The notes: generated by a model not told the origin, from the letters alone. A stretch of DNA of 64,000 nt from Mitsuaria sp. PDC51 (GCF_900113225.1 NZ_FOZE01000001.1:1240001-1304000), one strand, 5' to 3'; positions 44,386 through 53,680 are shown, counted from the stretch's first letter. Numbers and translations: made by a program.

Positions 44386-44491
44386 GGCGGCGGATTATCC
44401 GTCAGCGCCGCGCGGGCCTCCTGACAAACCCGGACGCCGCCCGCCCGGCGGCGCGCCGGCGGGCGAGTGCGCCCCCGTAGAATGCCCCGCC

Positions 44492-46723
44492 ATGAGTTAC
44501 CAGGTCCTCGCACGCAAATACCGCTCCCGCACCTTCGAGGAGCTGATGGGTCAGGAACACGTCGTGCAGGCCCTGGCCAACGCGCTGACGCAGCAGCGCC
44601 TGCATCACGCCTACCTGTTCACCGGCACGCGCGGCGTGGGCAAGACCTCGGTGTCGCGGATCCTGGCCAAGTCGCTGAACTGCATCGGCCCGGACGGCAC
44701 CGGCGGCATCACCGCCCATCCCTGCAACGTCTGCGACGCCTGCCGCGACATCGACGCCGGCCGCTTCGTCGACTACGTCGAGCTCGACGCCGCCTCCAAC
44801 CGCGGCGTCGAGGAAATTTCCCAGCTGCTGGACCAGGCCGTCTACAAGCCGGTCGTCGGGCGCTTCAAGGTCTACATGATCGACGAAGTGCACATGCTCT
44901 CGAACACCGCCTTCAACGCGATGCTGAAGACGCTGGAGGAGCCGCCCGAGTACCTGAAGTTCGTCCTCGCGACGACCGACCCGCAGAAGGTCCCCGTGAC
45001 CGTGCTGTCGCGCTGCCTGCAATTCAACCTGCGCCCGATGGCGCCGCAGACGGTGCTGGAGCACCTGACGCGCGTGCTGGGCAACGAGAACGTCCCGAAC
45101 GAACCCGGTGCGCTGCGCCTGCTGGCGCGCGCGGCGCGCGGCTCGATGCGCGACGCGCTGTCGCTGACCGACCAGGCCATCGCCTTCGGCTCGGGCGAGC
45201 TCAAGGAAGCCGGCGTGCGCCAGATGCTGGGCAGCGTCGATCGCGGCCATGTGCTGGGCATCCTGAACGCGCTGATCGCGGGCGACGGCGCCGCGCTGGT
45301 CGGCGCCTCGGACCGGCTGCGCGACATGGGCCTGTCGGCGGGCGGCACGCTCGAGGACCTGGCGGTGGCGCTGCAGCACCTGGCCGTCGCGCAGGCGGCG
45401 CCGGGGGCGCTCGACGCGGGCGATCCCGACCTGGCCGAGCTGCTGCCGCTGGCCAGCCAGTTGCCGCCCGACGAGATCCAGCTGATGTACAGCATGGCGC
45501 TGCACGGCCGTCAGGAACTGCCGCTGGCGCCGGACGAGTACGCCGGGCTGACGATGGTGCTGCTGCGGATGATGGCGTTCCGGCCGAACGGGCAGGGCGC
45601 TCGACAGCCGTCGGCGCCGGAGGGCAGCGCCGCGGCGCGGACCGTGCCCGCTCCGGCGCCGGTAGCGAGTGCGGCGCCGGTGGCCCGTCCGCCGGTGAGC
45701 GCGGCGCCTTTCCAGGCGGAACCGGTGCGTGCGCCGGAGATGCCGGCTCCGGCTCCCGCCGTGCCGCGCGTGGCGGAAGCCGCCGCGCCGGCACCCGACC
45801 CTGAGCCTGAGCCGGCGCCAGCCCCCGAATCCGCGTCGGCGCCGGAACCCACGCCCACACCGCAGCTCACAACGGCCCCCGAGCCCGAGCCGGAATCTCA
45901 GCCGGTCACCGCGGCGCCCGAACCCATCGCCGCTGCGCCGGTGCCGCAACCCGCGCCTGCCCCCGCGCCGGAACCCGCGCCAGCTCCCGCGCCCATGGCC
46001 GCTCCCGCGCAGGAGGCGCCTCGCGCGCCGGCGCCGTCCGGTCCCTTGCGCGCCGCGCCGGCGGGCGCTCCGGCGACGCGCTTCAGCGACCGGCTGCGCC
46101 CGCGTGCGGCGCCGCTGGCGGCCGCCAAGGCCGATGCCGACGCCGAGGAGCCGGAAGACCTGTCCCCGCCGCACGACGACGACGGCCCTCCGCCCTGGAT
46201 GGACGTGCCGCCGCCGTCGGACGAGGAAGCCTCGCTCGGCATGTCGATGCCGGACATGGACGATCCGATGCCCGACAACGCCGGCGACGGCATCTACGTC
46301 TCGACCGCGATCGAGGAAGTGGTGCTGGTCCCCACCGCGCTGGGCGAGCGCTGGCACGCGCTCGCGCCGCAGCTGGGCCTGAACGCGCTGGCGCGCGAGC
46401 TGGCGCTGCAGGCCGAATGCCTGGAGATCGACGAGGCCGCCGAGCCACAGCGCTGGCGTTTCCGCGTCGAGCGCGAGTCGCTGCGCCAGCCCGGCCTGCA
46501 GGAGAAGCTGCAGGCGGCGCTGACGGCGCTGACCGGCAAGCCGGCGCGCGTCGAGATCGAGGCGGGGCGCGCCTCCGACTCGCCGGCGCTGCGCGACACG
46601 CTGGCGGTGCGCGCCCGCCAGCGGCAGGCCGAGGCCATCATCCTCGAGGACCCGGAAGTCCAGCAGCTGCTCGCGCAGTTCAAGACGGCGCGCATCCTGC
46701 CGGGCTCGATCAAGCCGGCCTGA
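44492..46723 (+). CDS. dnaX: DNA polymerase III subunits gamma and tau
   Basis: 743 residues from ATG 44492. AAA+ clamp-loader module: YQVLARKYRSRTFEELMGQE, Walker A YLFTGTRGVGKTSVSRILAK (about 41-60), zinc cysteines in HPCNVCDACRDI, Walker B KVYMIDEVHMLSNTAFNAML and sensor LKFVLATTDPQKVPVTVLSR. Then comes a linker of about 200 residues (roughly 370-590) made mostly of Pro, Ala and Glu, and a C-terminal tau domain (from about 610) that contacts the polymerase. No A-rich frameshift site was seen. It loads the beta clamp and couples the replisome. The gene runs with ybaB and recR. Confidence 0.96.
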   Translation: MSYQVLARKYRSRTFEELMGQEHVVQALANALTQQRLHHAYLFTGTRGVGKTSVSRILAKSLNCIGPDGTGGITAHPCNVCDACRDIDAGRFVDYVELDAASNRGVEEISQLLDQAVYKPVVGRFKVYMIDEVHMLSNTAFNAMLKTLEEPPEYLKFVLATTDPQKVPVTVLSRCLQFNLRPMAPQTVLEHLTRVLGNENVPNEPGALRLLARAARGSMRDALSLTDQAIAFGSGELKEAGVRQMLGSVDRGHVLGILNALIAGDGAALVGASDRLRDMGLSAGGTLEDLAVALQHLAVAQAAPGALDAGDPDLAELLPLASQLPPDEIQLMYSMALHGRQELPLAPDEYAGLTMVLLRMMAFRPNGQGARQPSAPEGSAAARTVPAPAPVASAAPVARPPVSAAPFQAEPVRAPEMPAPAPAVPRVAEAAAPAPDPEPEPAPAPESASAPEPTPTPQLTTAPEPEPESQPVTAAPEPIAAAPVPQPAPAPAPEPAPAPAPMAAPAQEAPRAPAPSGPLRAAPAGAPATRFSDRLRPRAAPLAAAKADADAEEPEDLSPPHDDDGPPPWMDVPPPSDEEASLGMSMPDMDDPMPDNAGDGIYVSTAIEEVVLVPTALGERWHALAPQLGLNALARELALQAECLEIDEAAEPQRWRFRVERESLRQPGLQEKLQAALTALTGKPARVEIEAGRASDSPALRDTLAVRARQRQAEAIILEDPEVQQLLAQFKTARILPGSIKPA

Positions 46724-46842
46724 CCGGCGCCGCGGCCGATCCGGCGCTGGGCGACAATCCCGCCCATCGCATCGACCTCCGGGTCGCGTCCCCGGTCGGC
46801 CATCCACCGCACCATTGAATCTCTGAATAAGGAATCACGATC

Positions 46843-47169
46843 ATGATGAAGGGTCAACTCGCCGGCCTGATGAAGCAGGCGCAAGCGATGCAGGACAACC
46901 TGAAGAAGGCGCAGGACGAACTCGGCAACATCGAGGTCGAAGGCCAGTCCGGCGCCGGCCTGGTGAAGGTCACGATGACCTGCAAGCATGACGTCAAGCG
47001 CGTCGCCATCGATCCCAGCCTGCTGGCAGACGACAAGGACATGCTGGAGGACCTCGTCGCCGCCGCGTTCAACGACGCCGTGCGCCGTGCCGAGCAGGTC
47101 AGCTCCGAGAAGATGTCCAAGCTGACCGCCGGCATGCCGCTGCCCCCGGGCATGAAGTTCCCGTTCTGA
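46843..47169 (+). CDS. YbaB/EbfC-family nucleoid-associated protein
   Basis: 108 residues, full family match: [40 protein letters not shown] (about 27-46), [20 protein letters not shown] and [20 protein letters not shown]. It binds DNA as a dimer and shapes the nucleoid. Position between dnaX (119 bp) and recR (10 bp) is the standard bacterial arrangement and supports a link to DNA repair and replication. Confidence 0.97.
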   Translation: MMKGQLAGLMKQAQAMQDNLKKAQDELGNIEVEGQSGAGLVKVTMTCKHDVKRVAIDPSLLADDKDMLEDLVAAAFNDAVRRAEQVSSEKMSKLTAGMPLPPGMKFPF

Positions 47170-47179
47170 TCGGACGACG

Positions 47180-47767
47180 GTGACCGCGCTCGACCAGTTG
47201 ATCGAGGCCTTGCGGCGCCTGCCCGGCGTGGGCCAGAAGTCGGCCCAGCGCATGGCCTACCACCTGCTGCAGCACGACCGCGCCGGCGCCGACGCGCTGG
47301 CCCGCGCGCTGCAGGACGCGGCGCGCAACGTGCGCCACTGCGAGCGCTGCCACACCTTCAGCGAGACGCCGCTGTGCGCCATCTGCTCGGACCGTCACCG
47401 CGACGCGCGGCTGCTGTGCGTGGTCGAGTCGCCGGCCGACCAGGCCGCGATGGAGCGCACCGCGTCCTACTTCGGCTACTACTTCGTGCTGCAGGGCCGG
47501 ATCAGCCCGCTGGACGGCGTGTCCACCCGCGAGATCGGCGTGGACCAACTGCTCGAGCGGGCCACCGACGGCCAGGTGGAGGAGGTCATCCTCGCCACCA
47601 GCTTCACCGCCGAGGGAGAGGCCACCGCCCACGTGCTGGCCGAGGCGCTGCGCGCGCGCGGCCTGCGCAGCACCCGGCTGGCGCGCGGCGTGCCGGTCGG
47701 CAGCGAGCTGGAGTACGTGGACCTGGGCACGATCGCGCATGCGCTGGTGGACCGGCGCTCCACCTGA
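47180..47767 (+). CDS. recR: recombination mediator protein RecR
   Basis: 195 residues from GTG 47180. Helix-hairpin-helix [20 protein letters not shown], zinc finger [16 protein letters not shown] (about 54-69), Toprim domain with [17 protein letters not shown] and [20 protein letters not shown] (about 136), ending [15 protein letters not shown]. RecR loads RecA at single-stranded gaps with RecO and RecF. It lies 10 bp after the YbaB gene, in the usual dnaX-ybaB-recR order. Confidence 0.97.
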   Translation: MTALDQLIEALRRLPGVGQKSAQRMAYHLLQHDRAGADALARALQDAARNVRHCERCHTFSETPLCAICSDRHRDARLLCVVESPADQAAMERTASYFGYYFVLQGRISPLDGVSTREIGVDQLLERATDGQVEEVILATSFTAEGEATAHVLAEALRARGLRSTRLARGVPVGSELEYVDLGTIAHALVDRRST

Positions 47768-47836
47768 CCGACCGCCGCGGCCGGCCGCGCCCGCGTCGCG
47801 GCATCCATCCAACGCCACGCCCGGGGAGGGCACTCG

Positions 47837-48226
47837 ATGACCATCGCCAACCATTGCCTGATCGTCGCCTGCCTGCTGCCGCTGCTGTGCGCCTGGGTGG
47901 CGAAGTCCAAGGGCATCGGCAAGCGCCGCCGTGACGGTGGCTTCGACAACCACGACCCGCGCGCCTGGCTCGGCCGTCAGACCGGCTGGCAGGCCCGCGC
48001 CAACGCGGCGCAGGCCAACAGCTTCGAGGCGCTGCCGCTGTTTATCGCCGGCGTGCTGGCGGCGCAGCAGATGCAGCACGACCAGGGCCGCATCGACGCG
48101 CTGGCGCTGTCCTTCATCGCGGTGCGCCTGGTCTACATCGCGCTGTACATCGCCGATCGGCCGACGCTGCGCAGCGCGGCCTGGGCCATCGGCGTGGCCT
48201 TGTCGATCGGGCTGTTCTTCGCCTGA
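47837..48226 (+). CDS. MAPEG-family membrane protein
   Basis: 129 residues with four hydrophobic segments: TIANHCLIVACLLPLLCAWV, ANSFEALPLFIAGVLAAQQM (about 57-76, the MAPEG signature N-x-x-E), LSFIAVRLVYIALYIADRP and SAAWAIGVALSIGLFF. MAPEG proteins are linked to glutathione and eicosanoid metabolism in eukaryotes; the bacterial members have no settled role. Codon use and spacing look native. It lies 69 bp after recR. Confidence 0.9.
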   Translation: MTIANHCLIVACLLPLLCAWVAKSKGIGKRRRDGGFDNHDPRAWLGRQTGWQARANAAQANSFEALPLFIAGVLAAQQMQHDQGRIDALALSFIAVRLVYIALYIADRPTLRSAAWAIGVALSIGLFFA

Positions 48227-48271
48227 CGCCGCGCGCTGCCTTCCTCGCCTCGTGAGGCGGAGAGGGCCGAC

Positions 48272-50017
48272 TCAGCGCAGCGCGGTCTTGGTCGACACGG
48301 TGCGGGCGCCCTTGCCGTCGCCGCTGGCGACCTTGGCGCTGCGGGTCTTGGCGCCGGCCTTGGCCTTGCCGGAGGCGGTCGACGCCACCTTGGTGACCTT
48401 GCCCGACTTGGCCGACGCCTTCGAATTGCCGGACGGTTCCACCGAAGCCAGCGTCTGGCCCTCGCGCACGTAGACGACGATCTGCTGGCCCGGCTTGAAG
48501 GTGGCCTTGGTGCTGACGCGGTTCCACTGCGCCAGCTGCGTCGTGCCCAGGCGATGGCGGCGCGCGACGCTCGCCACCGTGTCGCCCTTGTTCGCCTTCA
48601 GCGTCACGCGGCGCATCGGCGGCACGTCGGGCGCGAAGCCGATGCGGGCGTTGTCGGCCAGGTGCTCGGAGACGTCCTGGTCGCGCGACGCGGTGCGCGG
48701 CACCAGCAGCGTCGAGCCCTTGGTCACCAGCATGCGCGCCGGGATGCGGTTGATCTCGCGCAGGCCGGTCTCGCTCATGCCAACCTGCTTGGCGGCTTCT
48801 GCCGGCTTCATCGTGCGGGGCACGACCCAGGCGGTCCACGACGCCAGCGGCCCGCGATGCTTCTCGAGGTTGGTCACGAAGGTGCTGGCGTTGTCGTAGG
48901 GCAGCAGCAGCTGGCCGCTGCTGGCCGCCAGGATCACCGGCTTGTTCATCGACGGGTTGAACTGGCGGAAGGTCTCCTCGTCCAGCTCCGCCAACTGCGC
49001 GGCGCGGGTCACGTCGATGTCGCGGTCGATGTTGACCGACAGGAAGTAGGGGTGGTTCGCCACCGCGGGCAGCTCCAGTCCATAGGCCGACGGGCGCATC
49101 ACGATGTTCTTCACCGCCTGCAGCTTGGGCAGGTAGTAGCGCGTCTCGTCGGGCATGCGCAGGCTTTCGTAGTCGATCGGCAGCCCGGCCTTCTGGTTGC
49201 GCGCCACCGCCTTGCTGACGTTGCCCTGGCCCCAGTTGTAGGCGGCCAGCGCCAGTTGCCAGTCGCCGTCGAACAGCTTGTTCAGGCGCTGCAGGTAGTC
49301 CAGCGCCGCCTTGGTCGAGGCCAGCACGTCGCGGCGGTCGTCGCGGAAGATGTTCTGCTTGAGGTCGAAGTCCCGGCCGGTGGCGGGCATGAACTGCCAC
49401 ATGCCGACGGCCTTGGCGCTGGACTGCGCATCGTTGCGGAAGGCGCTCTCGACGAAGGGCAGCAGCGCCAGCTCCATCGGCATGCCGCGCTTCTCGACTT
49501 CCTCGACCACGTGGTACAGGTACAGGCTGCCGCGGCCGGTCATGCGCGCGACGTAGTCGGGCCGGCTGCTGTACCAGTCCTCGGCCTTGCGGACCAGGTC
49601 GTTGTCGAGCTCGGGCATCGCCATGCCGGCGCGCATCCGCGCCCACAGGTCGACGTGGGTCTTCGGCGCGTCGAGGTCGACCTTCTGGCCGGGGTTCATC
49701 GTGTCCTCGAGCAGCACGTCGAGCTTCTCTTCCGGCGCGGTGGCCACGCTCGCCACCGGCGTCGCGGGCGAGGGCACGGCCGAGGCGGCCGCCTCGACCG
49801 CCTGCACCGTCTGCTGCGCCACCGCCTGCGCGTCCTGGTTGTCGGCGGGCGCGACCGGGCGGTTGGCGCAGGCGGCCAGCACCAGCGGCAGCAGCGCGGC
49901 GAGCAGCGTCAGCGCCGGACGTGTCGAAGTGGTGGGGGAGGGGGAAGCGGCGGCCGCGCGGTCCGCGGAGCGGGAGGAACGAAGCAGCGGGAAGGACGGG
50001 GTCGGGTGTCGATGCAT
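48272..50017 (-). CDS. mltD: membrane-bound lytic murein transglycosylase D
   Basis: 581 residues from ATG 50017. Signal with lipobox PLVLAACAN (Cys near 50), so an outer-membrane lipoprotein. SLT domain: LALLPFVESAFRNDAQSSAK (catalytic Glu near 180), GMWQFMPATGRDFDLKQNIF, LAAYNWGQGNVSKAVARN. Two or more LysM repeats follow (VPRTMKPAEAAKQVGMSETG; KGDTVASVARRHRLGTTQLA), then a Lys/Ala/Ser-rich basic tail. It cuts glycan strands to 1,6-anhydro ends during wall growth and recycling. It is downstream of gloB by 7 bp, same strand. Confidence 0.95.
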   Translation of the reverse strand: MHRHPTPSFPLLRSSRSADRAAAASPSPTTSTRPALTLLAALLPLVLAACANRPVAPADNQDAQAVAQQTVQAVEAAASAVPSPATPVASVATAPEEKLDVLLEDTMNPGQKVDLDAPKTHVDLWARMRAGMAMPELDNDLVRKAEDWYSSRPDYVARMTGRGSLYLYHVVEEVEKRGMPMELALLPFVESAFRNDAQSSAKAVGMWQFMPATGRDFDLKQNIFRDDRRDVLASTKAALDYLQRLNKLFDGDWQLALAAYNWGQGNVSKAVARNQKAGLPIDYESLRMPDETRYYLPKLQAVKNIVMRPSAYGLELPAVANHPYFLSVNIDRDIDVTRAAQLAELDEETFRQFNPSMNKPVILAASSGQLLLPYDNASTFVTNLEKHRGPLASWTAWVVPRTMKPAEAAKQVGMSETGLREINRIPARMLVTKGSTLLVPRTASRDQDVSEHLADNARIGFAPDVPPMRRVTLKANKGDTVASVARRHRLGTTQLAQWNRVSTKATFKPGQQIVVYVREGQTLASVEPSGNSKASAKSGKVTKVASTASGKAKAGAKTRSAKVASGDGKGARTVSTKTALR

Positions 50018-50024
50018 CGGGGTC

Positions 50025-50810
50025 TCAGCGAAAGTCGTTCTTCCATCGGCGCAGCCCGGCCAGGACCGAGACCGGCTCCGCGGTGACGCTCGGGTCATGG
50101 CGCTGCGCGGCCGCGCGGACCTCGGCGTGCTCGCAGCGCAGGAAGGGGTTGATCTGGAGCTCCACCGCGATGGTGGAGGGCAGGGTGGGCAGCGACTGCT
50201 CGCGCCGGGCCAGACACCAGGCCTCGTGGCGCGCGACCGCCTCGTTCTGGGGCTCGACTGTGCGAGCAAATCGCAGATTCGACAAGGTGTACTCGTGCGC
50301 GCAGCAGACCCGGGTTTCTCCGGGCAGCGCGGCCAGCTTCGCCAGCGAGGCCTGCATCTGCGCCGGCGTGCCCTCGAAGAGCCGGCCGCAGCCGGCGGAG
50401 AACAGCGTGTCGCCGCAGAACAGGAGGGGCGCGTCGCCGTCGGCCGGATGCTTCAGCACGAAAGCGATGTGACCGGCGGTGTGGCCCGGCACGTCCAGCA
50501 CCTCGAAGACCTGGCCGAGCAGCTCGACGCGGTCGCCCTCGCGCAGCGGCACGACCGGAACCGGCATGGTTTCGGTGGCGGGACCCCAGACTTGTGCGCC
50601 TTGCGCCAGCAGCGGCAGCAATTCACGCAGGCCGCCGACGTGATCGCCGTGGTGATGCGTCACTAGAATGCCCTGCAGGTCCAGGCCGAGCGCGCGCAGC
50701 GCCTCCTTCACCGGCGCGGCGTCGCCCGGATCGACCACCAGGGCCGACCGGCCGTCATGCAGCAGCCAGAGGTAGTTGTCTGTGAAGGCGGGAACGGCGA
50801 CCAGGTTCAT
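50025..50810 (-). CDS. gloB: hydroxyacylglutathione hydrolase (glyoxalase II)
   Basis: 261 residues from ATG 50810. Metallo-beta-lactamase fold: VPAFTDNYLWLLHDGRSALV, the metal site ILVTHHHGDHVGGLRELLPL (about 50-69), GHTAGHIAFVL, FCGDTLFSAGCGRLFEGTPA and CAHEYTLSNLRFARTVEPQN. The C-terminal part (EVRAAAQRH, VLAGLRRWKNDFR) is the glyoxalase II-specific extension. It hydrolyses S-lactoylglutathione to lactate, ending methylglyoxal detoxification. It is divergent from the methyltransferase gene at 50835, with 24 bp between. Confidence 0.96.
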   Translation of the reverse strand: MNLVAVPAFTDNYLWLLHDGRSALVVDPGDAAPVKEALRALGLDLQGILVTHHHGDHVGGLRELLPLLAQGAQVWGPATETMPVPVVPLREGDRVELLGQVFEVLDVPGHTAGHIAFVLKHPADGDAPLLFCGDTLFSAGCGRLFEGTPAQMQASLAKLAALPGETRVCCAHEYTLSNLRFARTVEPQNEAVARHEAWCLARREQSLPTLPSTIAVELQINPFLRCEHAEVRAAAQRHDPSVTAEPVSVLAGLRRWKNDFR

Positions 50811-50834
50811 GCAGGCAAGGGGATCGGGTTCCAG

Positions 50835-51782
50835 ATGAAGACGCGGGGCCAGGACGAGGACACCGACGCGAAGGCGCCGATTGTAGAGGCGCAGGTCCGG
50901 CCGGACGCTGCCGCGGCGGAGCTCGCGCACTGGCTGCGCACGCCGGCCGGGCGCTACCTGCTGGCCTGGGAACAGCGCTTCATCGACGCCGCCGTGATCG
51001 ACTGGTTCGGCTATCACGCGCTGCAGCTGGGTTTCCCGGAACTGCACGGCCTGCGCACCAACCGCATGACGAACCGGTGGCTCGCGCTGGACCATCGGCC
51101 GTTCGAGGACGCCGTCGCCGGGCCGCCGCGGCCCTCGCTGATGGCGCATCCGCTGGAATACCAGCCCGAACCGCAGGCCGAGCCCGCGCCGGGCCTGGGC
51201 GGTGCGGGCCGCGCGGCGATCTTCTGCGAGTTCGACGCGCTCCCGTTCGAGGCCAACAGCCTGGACCTGGTGCTGCTGCCCCACACGCTGGAGCAGGCGG
51301 TCGATCCCCACCGCTGCCTGCGCGAGGTCGAGCGGGTGCTGCGGCCCGAGGGCCGGGTGGTGATCCTGGGCCTGAACCCCGCCAGCCTCTGGGCCGTGAG
51401 GCAGAATCTCGCCCGCGTCAACGGCCGGCTGCTGAGCCGCGCGCCACGCCTCTACCTGCCGGAGGAGCGCGAATACATCGGCTACTGGCGGCTGCGCGAC
51501 TGGTTGCGGCTGCTGTCGTTCGAGGTCGAGCGCGCGCAGTTCGGCTGCTATCGACCGCCGCTGCTGAGCGATCCCTGGCTGGCGCGCTGGCAGTGGATCG
51601 AGAAGCCCGGCGGCAAGTGGTGGACGGTGCTGGGCGCGCTGTACGGCGTCATCGCGGTCAAGCGCGTGCACGGCATGCGGCTGATCGGGCTGGCGCGCGG
51701 CAAGAAGCGCGTCGCCAAGGCCGCGCCAGCGGTCGCCGCCGTCCACCATCATCACCATCGCGACGACGTCGAGGTCGACTGA
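50835..51782 (+). CDS. class I SAM-dependent methyltransferase-like protein
   Basis: 315 residues from ATG 50835. The middle shows Methyltransf_11 features (DALPFEANSLDLVLLPHTLE and CLREVERVLRPEGRVVILGL, about 138-185), but the usual glycine-rich motif I is not obvious, so SAM binding is less certain. The neighbourhood (divergent from gloB, before rnhA) is a fixed one in Burkholderiales. The C-terminal tail holds a natural run of five His followed by Arg-Asp. Substrate unknown. Confidence 0.85.
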   Translation: MKTRGQDEDTDAKAPIVEAQVRPDAAAAELAHWLRTPAGRYLLAWEQRFIDAAVIDWFGYHALQLGFPELHGLRTNRMTNRWLALDHRPFEDAVAGPPRPSLMAHPLEYQPEPQAEPAPGLGGAGRAAIFCEFDALPFEANSLDLVLLPHTLEQAVDPHRCLREVERVLRPEGRVVILGLNPASLWAVRQNLARVNGRLLSRAPRLYLPEEREYIGYWRLRDWLRLLSFEVERAQFGCYRPPLLSDPWLARWQWIEKPGGKWWTVLGALYGVIAVKRVHGMRLIGLARGKKRVAKAAPAVAAVHHHHHRDDVEVD

Positions 51783-51866
51783 GCCTCGACGCGTCGCACG
51801 CCCGGACCCGGCCCGCCGCCGTGTCCGGTCCGCATTCTTCACCTTCCCTGTTGCTCCGCTCCGTTC

Positions 51867-52349
51867 ATGACCGATACCACTCCCGCCGCCGCGCCCGCCG
51901 CGCCGAAGATCGCCAAGCCCAGCGTCGTCATCTACACCGACGGCGCCTGCAAGGGCAACCCGGGTCCGGGCGGGTGGGGCGCCTGGCTCAAGAGCGGCGA
52001 CCACGAGAAGGAGCTGTTCGGCGGCGAGCGCAACACCACCAACAACCGCATGGAGCTGACGGCGGTGATCGAGGCGCTGAGCTCGCTCAAGCGCAGCTGC
52101 AACATCGTGATCTACACGGACAGCGAGTACGTGCGCAAGGGCATGACGGAGTGGATCTCCGGCTGGCAGCGCCGCGGCTGGAAGACCGCCGACGGCAAGC
52201 CGGTGAAGAACGCCGAGCTGTGGCAGCGCCTGGACGCGCTGCGCAAGCTGCACACGGTGGAGTGGCGCTGGGTCAAGGGTCATGCCGGCGACCCCGGCAA
52301 CGAGCGCGCGGACGCGCTGGCCAACAAGGGCGTCGGCGTCGCGAGGTAA
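51867..52349 (+). CDS. rnhA: ribonuclease HI
   Basis: 160 residues. Catalytic carboxylates are in [20 protein letters not shown] (Asp near 24), [20 protein letters not shown] (Glu near 63), [16 protein letters not shown] (Asp near 85) and [20 protein letters not shown] (His and Asp near 136 and 146). It cuts the RNA of RNA-DNA hybrids. An N-terminal Ala/Pro extension of 17 residues precedes the core. It lies 84 bp after the methyltransferase gene. Confidence 0.97.
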   Translation: MTDTTPAAAPAAPKIAKPSVVIYTDGACKGNPGPGGWGAWLKSGDHEKELFGGERNTTNNRMELTAVIEALSSLKRSCNIVIYTDSEYVRKGMTEWISGWQRRGWKTADGKPVKNAELWQRLDALRKLHTVEWRWVKGHAGDPGNERADALANKGVGVAR

Positions 52350-52407
52350 GTCGCGGCCGCCCACTACACTCCTGCGCCTGTCCCCGACCTTCGCCTCTGC
52401 CTTCACC

Positions 52408-52929
52408 ATGGACAACCATCCGCTGATCGACTGGCATTCGATGTTCATGGGCGTGGCCCTGCTGGCCAGCGCCCGCTCCAAGGACAGCCGCAAGCGCAAC
52501 GGCGCCTGCATCGCGAGCGGGGACTACAAGATCGTCGGGGTCGGCTACAACGGCCTGCCGCGCGGCTGCGACGACAACGACCCGGCCTACTGGTCCGATG
52601 ACGACGCCGATCCCGCCAACTCGCGCCACAGCTACATCGTCCACGCCGAGGTCAACGCGATCCTCAACTGCGTCGTGCTGCCGCTGACCGGCAGCACCAT
52701 CTACACGACGCAGTACCCCTGCCCGCGCTGCGTGCAGTCCATCATCCAGGTCGGCATCCAGCGCGTGGTCTACCTGGAGAAGAAGGACCATCAGGTCGGG
52801 CTCAACGCGGCCTCGGCCAAGATGCTGACCGACGCCCGCATCGACGTGCTGGCGCTCAACGAGCTGGACGTGCCCGCCGCCGCCTGGTGCACCGAGCTGT
52901 CGGGCTTCATCGCCCGGCCCCGTCGCTGA
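52408..52929 (+). CDS. dCMP deaminase-family (cytidine deaminase-like) protein
   Basis: 173 residues from ATG 52408. The zinc and catalytic sites are complete: SYIVHAEVNAILNCVVLPLT (His-Ala-Glu near 77-79) and TQYPCPRCVQSIIQVGIQRV (PCPRC near 102-106). WHSMFMGVALLASARSKDSR and GVGYNGLPRGCDDND also match deoxycytidylate deaminases. It makes dUMP for thymidylate synthesis, or acts in a ComE-like role. It lies 58 bp after rnhA. Confidence 0.9.
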   Translation: MDNHPLIDWHSMFMGVALLASARSKDSRKRNGACIASGDYKIVGVGYNGLPRGCDDNDPAYWSDDDADPANSRHSYIVHAEVNAILNCVVLPLTGSTIYTTQYPCPRCVQSIIQVGIQRVVYLEKKDHQVGLNAASAKMLTDARIDVLALNELDVPAAAWCTELSGFIARPRR

Positions 52930-53035
52930 TCGACGCCGGCCGGCCGCGCGGCGATCGCAGGAACTGGGCCGGATTTCCCCCGCTTTTCCCGCTCAAGTTC
53001 CGGGCGGTGCGATCCATCATCCTGTCCACGCCGAC

Positions 53036-53359
53036 ATGAATCGCTCCGAGGCCGCCATGCACACCCCCATCCCCCCGCACCTGATGCCCGAAACCGCCCA
53101 GGCTCCCTGGGGACTGGTGCCGGATCTCGGCCTGACGGTGGCCGGGACCGCGAGCATGGACGAGCTGCTGACGCTGCAGGACCTGATGGCCGACCACGGC
53201 CTGACGCTGCAGCCGACCCGCATGCTCTACGACCGCCTCTATGCGCTGGAGCGCCTGTCCACGGCCCATGCGCGCGGCGATGCCCGGCTGCAGGCGGTCG
53301 CGCAGGACCTGTTCGACGCCTACCAGCGTCGCGGCGAGTGGATCGGCCTGGTGCACTGA
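53036..53359 (+). CDS. small protein of unknown function
   Basis: 107 residues from ATG 53036, or 100 from ATG 53057. It is soluble and mostly helical: SMDELLTLQDLMADHGLTLQ (about 41-60), TRMLYDRLYALERLSTAHAR and LQAVAQDLFDAYQRRGEWIG. No family recognised. A hairpin terminator follows 29 bp after its stop. The codon use matches the core genome. Confidence 0.7.
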   Translation: MNRSEAAMHTPIPPHLMPETAQAPWGLVPDLGLTVAGTASMDELLTLQDLMADHGLTLQPTRMLYDRLYALERLSTAHARGDARLQAVAQDLFDAYQRRGEWIGLVH

Positions 53360-53388
53360 GCACGCCGTCTCCGCAGGATCGAACACAG

Positions 53389-53410
53389 AAGGCGCCCGCG
53401 AGGCGCCTTT
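53389..53410 (+). terminator. hairpin terminator after the 107-residue gene
   Basis: AAGGCGCC / GGCGCCTT pair perfectly over 8 bp (53389-53396 with 53402-53409) around a CGCGA loop. The T-run is only three long (53408-53410), so the terminator may be leaky. Confidence 0.6.
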
Positions 53411-53476
53411 GTCGTTCCTGCGCGTGGGGCCTTCCACACCGTGGCTAAGATCGATCGCCCACTTCAGGAGGAAACC

Positions 53477-53680
53477 ATGAATGCTCCGCGCATTTCCAGT
53501 GACTTCCCGCCCGGCCTGCACGGCGGGCTCGAGCATGACGACGAGGACCATCGCGTCGGCGAGACCGGCCAGAAAGGGCCGGAAGGCGACGGCGACATCG
53601 ACCGCGCCCACCACGAGCAGCGCGACTCCGGCGATCACGCCGAGCGCCCGCGGACCAAGCCACCGATTCCGGGGCGCTGA
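53477..53680 (+). CDS. small hydrophilic protein of unknown function
   Basis: 67 residues from ATG 53477, behind an almost perfect Shine-Dalgarno AGGAGG at 53466-53471, which decides the start. The protein is strongly charged and hydrophilic, with Asp, Glu, His, Gly and Arg abundant (GLEHDDEDHRVGETGQKGPE) and no hydrophobic core, so it is probably disordered. High translation signals suggest real, perhaps stress-linked, expression. No family recognised. Confidence 0.65.
   Translation: MNAPRISSDFPPGLHGGLEHDDEDHRVGETGQKGPEGDGDIDRAHHEQRDSGDHAERPRTKPPIPGR

Noticed and set aside
45600-46080. Repetitive DNA resembling a tandem repeat or CRISPR-like array
   Set aside because: It is the Pro/Ala/Glu linker of dnaX; the repeats are irregular codons, without spacers or direct repeats of fixed length.
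44492-46723. Programmed frameshift in dnaX producing a short gamma subunit
   Set aside because: I saw no A-rich slippery heptamer near the core-linker boundary.
44402-46807. An 801-codon minus-strand open frame opposite dnaX
   Set aside because: Antisense shadow of dnaX, no ribosome binding site, repetitive Arg/His/Gln composition.
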